From positions 13,573,001 through 13,637,000 of the forward strand of contig NC_090703.1 of assembly GCF_040954835.1 (NCBI RefSeq): a DNA stretch of 64,000 nt, written 5' to 3'. Source of the stretch: Lepisosteus oculatus (taxonomy: Eukaryota > Chordata > Actinopteri > Semionotiformes > Lepisosteidae). The notes beneath the pieces are model-generated. The model searched no databases, had not been told where the DNA came from, and was given only the letters and a program-made list of their open reading frames with translations. Below are positions 22,661 through 34,600 of this stretch, piece after piece. How positions within the stretch are numbered: the first letter of the stretch is position 1; each line of letters begins with the position of its first letter. Position numbers and translations under genes: made by a program.

Positions 22661-25600
22661 ATGCCTGCTGAGAGGAAGCCGATGCGCTATGGACACACGG
22701 AAGGACACACGGATGTTTGTTTCGATGACGCTGGGAAGTACGTAGTTCGCAGTTCATTGTCCGAGGTTAATACCTTGCAGGTTATCCTAGGTGCCAGTTA
22801 TCGACTCAATGTAGACGTCAGTGTCCTTGCCTTTTTATGAATATTCTACCCGGCACCCTAGAGTGTGTATGGTATTTCATTTTCATATTAGATTGGTTTC
22901 TTGTCTTTTCAGCGAGAGTGCACAATGACACCTCCAAAAAAGTGTGTCACCCTGCTTCAGATTTTTAAGCATTGCACAAATATTAATTTACAACAGCGTT
23001 ATTTGTGGTACCAATACTTTTCAGCCCTTCCTGGTTGCATTTGTCACCCACGTGCTCCTCTGTCCTGCTTTCCTCTTGTCCTTGTCCACCCCCCTCCCCC
23101 CCACCCCAGGTACATCGTGACCTGTGGCAGCGATGGCGATGTACGCATCTGGGAGAGCCTGGATGACGATGATCCGAAATCCATCAACGTGGGGGAAAAG
23201 GCCTATTCTTTGGCCTTGAAGGTGAGAGCATGGCAGTGGATTCCTAAAAAGCGAGGGTCTTTCACCACGCTGTAGAAAACCTATTGCTCCCCAGAGAACG
23301 GCAGCCAGATACATGCTGGGGCTTAAAGGCATGTCCTGCACTGACAGGCTGGAGGAACTGAGCCTCTTCAGTCTTGAACAGAGAGGACGGCGAGGGGACC
23401 TGATGCGGACTTTCCAAACCCTCAAAGACATTCACAAAGTCAACCCAGAGGATATTGTCAGAATGAACAGTGAACCAGGGGGCACAAGTGGAAAGTGCAT
23501 TTATAACTGATAACAGGAGGCACTTCTTTACTTGAAGGGCTGTGAGAGTTTGGCATAAGGTACCCAGCCACGCTGTTTAAGCTGGTACCCTGGTTTCTCT
23601 CAAGACCCAAATGGATGAGACCCTTTGTTAAGTACTGATTACCAAACACGCTAGATGGGCTATATGACCTCCTGTCATTTGTAGCCTTTCACATGTTCTT
23701 AACATCAGCTGTCACTTGGAAACAGCAACACTGTAAGAGCATTCCCAGGAAGTTTTACGTTTTTGAACCGCAGTGTAGGGTGATAGTCACGTTTAAAGCT
23801 GTGTGGCACTGTTTTAAAATAATTGTTTGTGTTATTAAACGGTTCTTTTCAGCCCTGAGTCCTCTGTCATTCAGCTCTGGAAATTGGTCAGGAGAGACCG
23901 GAACACCAGCAGACTTGCTGTACAGTATTTCTGACAGTTTATTTTACCGTGTTGATTGAAAGGTCTATGCTTCTATGAAGTTATGTTTCTGTTTCCATCT
24001 CGCAGGAAGGGAAGCTTGTCACAGCCGTTTCCAATAACACAGTGCAGGTCCACACTTTCCCTGAGGGGGACCCAGATGGCATCTTGACCCGGTTTACCAC
24101 CAACGCCAACCATGTCGTTTTCAACGGGAGTGGACAGAGAGTGGCCGTCGGGTCCAGGTACCGGAACTGCGGCAGGAGTGAGGAGTCCCGTCCTAAAAGG
24201 GCTCAGTACTAAAAGAAAGCTCACTTCTGCGAGAGATATGGGAGGCAGTGGCTTAGTGCAGGCCTTGACCATGAGGCAGTGTATTTCCTTGTGTGGATTA
24301 TCTGGCTTTTAGTTGATATCATGCTCTTAGGAGGTGGCAGGGAGCGTAGTGTCCGGTGCCTGTCTCGACTCCTGACTGCAGGGTCTTGGGCGCATATCCC
24401 TGGGATGTTTCCCTGCTGTTGTGCCCCTGGGCAAGGTGTTTTAGTCCCACTGCTCCTGCCCACCCAGCTGTGGGAACAGGTGTCTGTATTTGCACCCCCA
24501 CACCCATAACTCTTCACGCCATGGAAACCAGTCCAGGCTCTGAGCTGAGTGAGTTATTCATTGCTGTACCCGGCTGTTATTTCAGAGATACAGGAATGTC
24601 AGTTTGAATAGGAAAAATGAGGGCTTTTTTTCTGAGTAGCACCATTTGGTTTTCAGTCTGAAGACCTTTTCTTTTTCTTTTCGCTGCTCTTGTTATTTTT
24701 CTGTCCAAATTAATTGGAGATTGTGCGGATCATCATCTTTGCTTTAAAGTTCTTTGAGAGCTGCTTCATTGACCTTGTTGTCCGGATGCTTATTTTCCCA
24801 GTGACTTCTTAGTGAAGGTTGTTGAGGTTTCAGACAGCAGCCAGCAGAAAACACTGCGAGGACACAAAGCTCCCATACTCAGTGTGGCCTTTGACCCAAA
24901 GGATGAGTTTGTGGTAAGTCCTCTACAATGAGCCATCAAGTTGTGGCAGAAAACACCCAGAATAGTGAATAGTAACAGCAACAAATAAGAGAGAAAGAAT
25001 GACAATTTTATTTTGTAGCTGTAAAATTTTAAGAATTTTGTAGCTTCTTGCCATTTTTAGGCTTACTATATTTTTTTTAATCCCAGGAATGCTTTTTGTT
25101 GAGTCCTTCATGCCTGGTTTGTTTGCTTCATGTAATTTATTCTTGTCTGTTGTTAACTGGGAGTATCTTTGCAATTCAGGCGTCTTCGAGTTGTGATGGG
25201 TCTGTAGCTGTCTGGAAAATAGCAGACCAGGTATGACAGTGTGTAAGCGCTCTTCTTGATGTTTTGCTTCTTTCAGAAGGAAATCCTTTTGCAGGCTTAT
25301 TTCTTTACCGAGAGGCAGAGTCAGATGCCTGTATGATTTCATACTGCTTTGTGCAATAAAAAATGCCACTGTAAATCGTTACTGTTGTAATCCGACTTCT
25401 TCGGATTTAATGCAAACAAAATTATAGATCTTAAAGCAGGGGAGGGCAGTCCTGATCTGGAAGGGCCTAGGAGTCTCCAGGTTTTCATTCCAGCTTGGCT
25501 TTTGATGTCAATCAGGTACATATTGACTAGTGCCAATTCAACAGCTTCTTCCACCTCTTTAAGTGCTGGGGTTTTTAAGAGACTTAGAAAACCTGCACTG

Positions 25601-28600
25601 GCCCTCCAGAACCAAGATCTCCACACCTGCTTTAGAGTTTTCATTTTAGCAGGTGGTGTTTAAGCTGCAGTTTAATAATGCTTGTTTTGATGTGAAAACT
25701 GTTCAAACTGTATTTCAGATGCAGGTGGCCTGTTGGCAGGTGTTGCAGAAGTCCAGTGACGTAGTCAACACCACATCGCTCTGCAGGCTGGCCTGGCAGC
25801 CCAGTTCTGGGAAGGTACAGACTCAGACTGTTGAGAGAGGCACACTGCGTTCCCATTCCCCACCTTCATACCTTCATGTCTGCTTCCTGGGTCTGGGTGT
25901 CAGAACATTTCCCAGCAGCTGTGTATTCATACATTTGAAAAATGCACGGCTTGGAATTTGTTTCTAAAATGCATGAATAAAGTTTAGGACCTCTATTTAA
26001 TCTTACAGCAACGTTATTGTGAGTACTGTCTCCAGCACCTCCCTTGTTCATCCTTGTTTTCCATTGTAAGCAAAAAGTAAACTAATCAAATTGGCAGTTT
26101 CTCATGATGGATTGTCAGCCCCCTTGTCCTAACTGGCAGTGAGCCCTTGATTTTATTGTTGTGTATCATTGCATCCTTTTTTCTTTTCTTGCAAAGCTAC
26201 TCTCCTGTGAGCCCACCTGATTCATAAAGCATTTGAACTGCTAAACTGAAATGTTTTCTGCTGTCTGCCCTTAGCTGCTGGCTGTTCCAGTGGGCACATC
26301 AGTCCACTTATATGAGAGAGATTCCTGGAAGAACGTCCACACTCTGACTGACGACTTCATCACGAAGGTGAGTGTAGGACATCTTATAACGTGTGCGCGC
26401 TTCCTAGCAACTTGGTGTTAAAATAAGGACGGGTCTTTTCTAAGAGCTCTTTGCTATGGAGGTTGTCTAGTGCTCCTCTTTAATGATTTTAAAGAGAAGC
26501 CTTTGTTCCGGGGGGGACTATCGGATCTGATCTTACTGAAGGGCAAAGCGAACAGCTTTGTTTCAGACATGCAGTTGTCCTCAGCTGTGGGGCCTGATTG
26601 AGCAGGTATACTGTTCTGCGTTTTCCCCCAGCCTGTGAATGTGGTGGCCTGGTCACCTTGTGGGCAGTTCCTGGCAGCAGGCAGCATAGGTGGCTTTATG
26701 ACGGTCTGGAACATCGAAACCAAGGAATGCCTGGAGAGGTACCACGTCAGCACATGTTCATGTTTGTGTTGCCCAATTGCTGATGAATAAGCATAATCCA
26801 GTACAATCCATACATAAACATATAGAATATATAATATGTTATATATTTATATAAATCCAATAATATAGTTAATATTGAGTAATATCAATATAATGTATAA
26901 GTTACAAATATATTTAATAAACATATAAATAAACAATCCAAAATAAACAGGGTTTGAATATCGTTGTGTTTTTATTTTTGTAAAAAAAACAACTTCAGGA
27001 TATACATATTTTTTATCTTTTTTTACCATCTTTTTTAACCTGCTGTTAAATATTCTTAACACTGTCATATTATGATTATCAACTTTTATGTTATATATTA
27101 GATTATTACCCCCATAGTTTTTTTTGTTTACAAGGTTCATTTGTTCTTTAAACTTTTAATTGATGTTTTCTCCAAGATGTAACCTTATTTTCCTTGACAC
27201 CTGAGCTGAGCTTCATATGTACAGGTGGCTGAACTGTGATTGTTTTCTGGGCCCTGGCTGTTTGTTGGTTCTCAGGGAAAAGCACGAGAAAGGCTACACT
27301 GTGTGTGGCATGGCCTGGCACCCTGCTGGGGGGCAGATCGCCTACACCGACACAGAGGGCTGTCTGGGGCTTTTGGACGGAGTATCTGCGACAACCGCAA
27401 AGAATTCCAAGGTCAGACACCACCTGAAAGTATCATCTGCCCAAAATCTGACCATGCTTTTTTTTTCTCTGTGATTTTATTCTTGATATATTCTCAGTGA
27501 GGTTTATTCTGTGGCCTTTCCTTTTCTTTGCTAAATTTAATGAAGAACGAGCTATCTTTTCTGGGTGTGCTGATGTTGTTAAGTTACTGATTTTTTTTTT
27601 TTACATGGTTGTTTTCTAAAATCAGCATCGCTAACAGTACCACTTTCCCACAGGTCACAGCCAGCAAGGAGGCAAGGGACTATGATGATCTGTTTGATGA
27701 GGATGATGACGGATTGCTGGAGGAAGACCTGGGTGAAGTCCGCTCTTCCCTGAAGAAGCCTGTCCCTGAGGAGGAGGAAGACGATGACCTCATGCCCTCC
27801 ATGAGTCGAACCCGAAACCGCGGAGCCTTCCTGGACGATGATGAGAACTCTCTAGGTGAGATACAACATTAACTGCCGTTTCCAGCCAGCAGCGATTATG
27901 ATGAAATGAACTGTGTATATAAGGGGGTAATGCAAAGTAAAATGTTTTTAGCAACGTGCTTGAAGAAAGGAAAAGGAATTAAGCAAATGAGCAAATTCTG
28001 ACTTTATGTACTAAAAGCTTTAGTATCTGCTGAGTTGTGTTTGTTTCAGCGATGGACATGTTGTGTATATGTGTAGATGTGGGGTCTGTGAAGCTGGACA
28101 GAGACGGAGATGGAGATGACGATGGGGCCAGTGCTATTGTCCATCCCACAGTTCCTGCTGTACCCAGGCCGGTTTACGAGGGACCCCTGCCCACCCCACC
28201 ACAGAAACCCTTTCAGCCCGGCTCCACGCCAGCACACCTCATGCACCGCTTCCTGGTGAGGAAAGCCCCGGCGTTGCCCTGATGCACAGGAAAGAAAAAA
28301 AAAAACACAGAAAAGGTGCCCAACACAGCCGATCCGGGTCTAAACCTCGCTTGTTGACGAGCCCCTGTGTTTGTGGCAGGTCTGGAACTCGGTGGGGATC
28401 GTGCGGGGCTATAACGACGAAGAGGACAACGCCATAGACGTGGAGTTTCACGACACCTCCGTGCACCATGCCATGCACCTCACCAACGCCCTGGGGCACA
28501 CCCTGGCCGACTTGTCCCAGGAGGCTGTGCTGCTGGCCTGTGAGGGAACGGAAGAGCTGGCTAGGTAGGACTCGTGCAGTCTCTCCGCCTGAGGGCCAGT

Positions 28601-31600
28601 CGCTCTTCCCACGGCTTTCAAGGATTCTGTTGCGATTACAAGTGGGGCTTGCGCTTAACCAAGAAGTCACGAGGGCTTGCAATGGACAGCACTGCAAAAA
28701 TCGGCATTAAAATGTTTATTCTATCTTTATAAGCAGTGGCAGGTAATTCAGTATTAACAACAATGTGGATAGCATGAGTAAACAGTGACAGTGAAATTAT
28801 TTGGCTTTGATCTATAATTAAATGGATCGCCTTTTGCATAGCGGTGCTGTTCACAGACCATCGCTAAGAGCCGCTGGATTTGTTGCGTTTCATTTGTGAG
28901 CAGCAAGGTGCAGTGCCTGCACTTCAGCTCCTGGGACACAAACAAGGAGTGGATGGTGGACCTGCCTAAGGGGGAGGATGCAAAGGCGCTGTGTCTCGGC
29001 CAGGGCTGGGCAGCCACTGCCACCAGTTCCCTGCTGGTGCGGGTCTTCTCCATCGGAGGTGTGCAGCGGGAGATCTTCAGCTTGCCAGGCCCGGTGGTCT
29101 GCATGGCCGGACACGGAGAGCAGCTTCTGCTCGTCTATCACAGAGGTATTTCCCAGCAGGGGCCTTCTGCTTTCAGTGGTAGCCAGTAAGCGCATTACTG
29201 GTGACCTGTTCACAACTCACTTGGCTATACTGTACATTTAAGGTGGAAAATTATGATTCTTCACTGCTCTTAAACCATAACAAACTCTCTTTTCAGCTAT
29301 CAGTACTTCAGGACATTTTGGATTGTGTTCACAGTATTCTCTGCTGTTCATCTGCAATTACCTGCATTATAGTTTAGGTGTCTCCACAAATAAAGTGTCC
29401 TTACAGGCACACTTATGTTGCTGTCCGAAGCGGGGGAGATGTTAAAAGACTCCCAAATTTCTTGATCCCTGATTCCCAGACTATTTATTGTAATGGCAGT
29501 GACAGTAAATTGGTCAATACTGGGGGTGAAAGCAGTTAAAAGTTTGTATCTTCAGATCCCTGTGTGGGAATAAAAGGAATTGTAGGATTTTTCATAAGCT
29601 CAGAATTTTTTGTTTTGTCTGTGTCCATAGAACAGCTTGTAAGCCTGTTTTCATTACCTCAGGGACAGGCTTTGATGGTGAGCAGGCCCTGGGTGTCCAG
29701 CTGTTGCATTTTGGGAAGAAGATGAGACAGATTCTTCACGGGGAGCCTCTTCCCCTGTCTCACAAAGCCCACCTGTCCTGGCTGGGCTTCTCTGCTGAGG
29801 GTGAGTCTCTCTTGGGAGATTGACCAGGCCGTGTTTCTGCTCCTTCTCTCTTTCTATCCACTGCTGTTCAGTTTTTAAATGTTTTGTTTTTCTTCTGCCC
29901 ATACAGTAGAAGCCAAATTGGATTTGACTTTTATAGTGCGTATGATTTACTCCTCCCTCCAGGTACCCCTTGCTTTGTTGATTCCGAAGGTGTTGTGCGC
30001 ATGCTGAACCGCTCCTTGGGGAACACGTGGACCCCAGTCTGTAACACGCGGGAGAACTGCAAGGGTAAATCCGACCACTACTGGGTGGTTGGCATCCATG
30101 AGAACCCCCAGCAGCTGAGGTGAGGCCCTGCTGCTGCTACCGACCTCCAGATACAAAGCCTTGCAAAGAACCCTAATATGATTGGGGCGGTGTGGTGGCT
30201 CTGTGGCTAAGGATCTGTGCCTGTGGCTGGAGGGTTGCTGGTTTAAATCCTGTGGCTGGCAGAGGAATCCTACTCCGTTGGGCCCCTGAGTAAGGCCCTT
30301 AACCCCAGCTGCTCCTGGGATGCCATATAAATGGCTGACCCTGCGCTCTGACCCCAAGCTTCTCTCTCCCCATCTGTGTGGCTGTGTGTCTCATGGAGAG
30401 CAGGCTGGGGTATGGAAAAAGACAAATTCCTAATGCAAGATATTGTGTATGGCTAATAAAGTGATCTTATCTTACCTACACCAGGCCAGACGGTGAAACG
30501 CAAAGTAAAACACACCAGTCTTGAAAGTGGCATAATATGTCTGTGATGCATGTTGACCCTTTCATTTTTGTAGGATTAAGTAGGGGTTAGATGGGTATTA
30601 AAAATATATAAAGCCTGAAATTAGTTGAGGTGGATGTCTCAATAGACATCTTCTGCATTTGAGAGTTAAACGTACAGGAAATTAAATTTTTCATAATGTT
30701 ATACAGTGAGTCACCCAGGGTGACGAGTAAAGAAAGGAGCCAGAAAACTAATATTGTGGAACTCTGATCCCTAGAGGACAAATTGTCTGTTTTGTACAAG
30801 AGTTTTGGCCAAGAAAATTTAACATTAAGCATGGAACAGAGAAAGTGCAAAAAAATACAACACATTGATATTGCATTTGATGATCAAATGCCGTTTGAAG
30901 CTTTTTTTTTTTACAATTCATTTCATGATGTCTGTACCTGAGCTTAGGAGCTTTAACAAGGTGCCATGTGAAGTACTGTAATACAGACATAGCGAAGGCC
31001 TGTCAGTGCAACAAGTTGAAAGCCCTTCTACTGCTGTTCCCCTTCCTCAGATGTATTCCCTGTAAGGGAGCTCGGTTCCCCCCAACACTGCCTCGCCCTG
31101 CTGTGGCTATCCTGCCCTTCAAGCTGCCCTACTGTCAGACAGCCACAGAGAAGGGCCAGATGGAGGTAGGAGAGATGTCGATACCTTGGCAGAGCAGTGA
31201 GTGATCAGTATGACAGCAGTGATATTACAAAGTCTTCTGTTTTTGAAAATTTTTGGGGGAAGTTTACTGATAAAATATATATATTTTTAGGAAATGATGG
31301 GCAACTTGGTGGCACAATGGTTAGCAAAGGTTAACTGGGGCCCTGGGTTTATTTCCAGACCTGGTGTACTATCTGCCTGGAGTTTGTATGTTTTCCACGT
31401 GTTTGTGTGGGTTCTACTAGGCGCTCCACTTTCCTCCCACTATCTAAACACTTACTGGCAGGATAATTGGTTTTGGGGAAGATTGGCCCTGGTGTGAAAG
31501 TGGGCATGTCTGTGTTTGTGTTTGCTCTGTGATAGGCTGGTGTCCCTTCCACAGCGTATCCTGCCTTGTGCCTGTTGCTTGCCGGGATAGAGTTTGATTC

Positions 31601-34600
31601 TTCCATGACCCTAAATTGAAAGAAGCAGTTAGAAAATGGGAGGATGATGAAATGACAGATGAAAATGATGTAAATGAAATAAGCATTTAATCAGCTGTGC
31701 TTTTCTGTCTCCATCTGAAGTGTGCTTCCAGCAGTTCCATTTATTCCTGGGCACAGAATGTCCTGTCCTTTCCTGAAAGGAGATGATCACAGTGCTCGTG
31801 TTGTAAAACTGATATGCTCTTTTCTGTCTGTGTTTTCAGGAGCACTACTGGCGGTCTGTGCTGTTTCACAATCACTTTGACTTCCTGGCTAGGAGCGGAT
31901 ATGAGTTTGATGAAGCTACGAAGAACCAAGCAGAAAAAGAACAACAGGAGCTGCTTATGAAGATGTTTGCTGTGAGTATAAAGAAATAAGACCATACATT
32001 TTGCTCTCGTATCTTTTTTTATTTGAAACAGACCGTTAAGTTGTGTGAAAATTGAACTGTATGATAAGAAAACTTAGCTAATATAAATTACATGGAAGCA
32101 AAAGAGTCGGAGGATTTGTATTTTTTGTATGCGTTTTTTAAGAACGCTTGACAGGGACATTTAAAGGCAAGTTATTGAAAACTGATATCTTTGGGTTGAA
32201 CTGTGTATTGTTTGTCCGGGTGTCCAGCTTTCCTGTAAGCTGGAGAGGGAATTTCGCTGTATGGAGCTGGCAGAGATGATGACCCAGAATGTGGTGACGT
32301 TGGCGATCCGCTACGCCTCTCGCTCCAGACGCATGGCGCTGGCACAGCGTCTCAATGACCTGGCTCTGGAGAAGGCCACGGAGGTTGCCATAGCTACACA
32401 GGAAGTGGAGGAACAGGAAGAAGATTTCGACACTAAAGTGAATGCTGGGTAACTTGGTTTTTTTCTACAAACCTTTTCTGGCAAGCAGGTGCTTTTGGAT
32501 GTTTATAGATCTAGAACTCAGAGTTCAAAATAAGAGGCTTTCGTGTACATTAGAGTTTCAGAAAGTCACGAGACTGCAGTGATGTTTGCCAAGAACAACG
32601 CAGCTACTACAGGACCTTTCAATTCTATTTTGGAACATAATTCTGAGTATGGAATAGCAAATCTTATTTAATCTGTGGAAATTCTGGGAATTAGTAAATG
32701 CGCCTGTTGCATCTGTTCACACACTGTACACATTTATAAAATGTGTTTAGATTTCTTAACTATTATCTATTAGTATGTCCATCATAATGATGCAGTCTGA
32801 TGTAGTAGAATTTATATTTAACCATATAAGGAAGTGTTTTTGCTTTTTGATACATAGTTACATTTGCCGTTTCCAGGAATTTGCAAGGTGTTGTATCTTG
32901 TATCGCATGTAGAAGCAATTCCAGTGATAAGTCATTTTCAATCAATCAGTGTTCCTAGAGCAAGAAGCAACAGACAGTATGCTAAGGAGGAAGAAGAGCA
33001 GGAGGAAGTGGAGGAAGAGGAAGGCCCAGACCAGATGGAGACTGAGGAGACACCAGACACCAGAAAAACTCGTGAGTCTCTCACTCCTACTCGGAAATGT
33101 AGCTGTGTTGGTGGGAGTGACTCTTCCTCTCCATGTTCCACTGTAGTACTGCCTTGACACCGTATACTGTATATGTCACAGTAAAGACACTGAACCAGTG
33201 TTTTCATGAAATCCCTAAATATTTAACCTTTTATGTATTTACTTAATTAGGGATTAATATTGCATCCCTGGTTTCATGTTTTCCAACAATTACTGCTGTG
33301 TTGCTCACTATAAGTAATACTGTATCTCACATTAGTGGTTTTGCACTCCCTTGAGAAGAGTGATGCTGAACTAAAGCTCTTATCATCCAAAACTGAAATC
33401 TCGCTCACAGAGCTTCATGTTCTATAAATTATGTAGGTATATGTATTTAGTTTGAGTTGTTGTTTCACAAAATTGAGATGTTTATTCACTCTAAATTTGG
33501 AAATAGAGAACAAATATTTTTCCATTTCAATCTGTGACAATGGAAAACAGAGTTGCATTCTGAAAAGAGGTTGAACTGAGACGATGGAAACATGAAACCT
33601 TCAGCAAAGGCAGACACAAATGGCCTCACTCAATGATAAGAGCATTTTAACAGGAACAGCCTATTCAGGACTCCTTTCATTCAAACAAGCGAACTAAAGA
33701 AAACTTTACAACAGACGAAAAGGCTGGCCATGAACACTGTGGCTTTTGTATACCACAGGGCTGAATCCCTTCAGCATAGGGTCCAGTTCATCTGAGACAG
33801 CTTCTCCGCTGCCTTGTGAGTACCTTTTATTACTTCGTAGAGCAGTTTGTCTGTTCCTTAAGTGCCTTTACAGAACTTTTTAAAATATTAAAACTTGAAT
33901 ACATTCTTCCGTGTTTGTACATTATCATTTACATATTTTCAGTCTATGAATGTACTGGATATATTTGTGTATGCACAAACAGTGTAAATGCAAGACTTAT
34001 TCCTTGTAATGGTTCATTTATTTTTTGTTCCTCACAGTTCTTGGGGCCAGCAAAGAAGGGCGTGTAAACCCTTTTAAGGTGAGATTCTTCTACCAAACTG
34101 TGTTGGACTGGGGCGCTAACCCTTCACAGATGTTGCCCAGAGTGTCAGACTTGGAGATGGAATGATTCGGGTGATTTGGAGTGAGGCACAGATATCTGTG
34201 GAAGCACAGTAATGTTGTTGTTTTACAGGGAACTCCTTGAGTTTTAGAATATATTTTGGTATTGCCATTGATCAATTCTGTTCCATGTCTAGGTGTCTGG
34301 TGGTGGTAGATCTTCAAGCTTCTCTGCAGCACAGCCACGTGTGACCAGCGTCCTGGACAACATGACCAGAACCAATAGGAAATCCTCCATGCCAGGCAGT
34401 TCTATAGCCAGACAGGATAAGTCTCTTGTTCTGAAGCCACTAGTACCCAAACCAAAGTCCAAGGTATTTCTAAGACTAAAGAGTCCTTTGTATTAAGCTT
34501 AAAAGCAGTGTCCTTTTTTCATATCTGTGGCAGCAGATTTTGATATGCAGTTTTCTCTAGTCTCCATAGGTTACTTTGGGTACCGCCAGCCATGTATATA

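Noticed and set aside
23313-23510. Open frame that might be a WDHD1 exon
   Set aside because: It is the C-terminal part of a CR1-like reverse transcriptase. The WDHD1 frame runs directly from 23221 to 24006.
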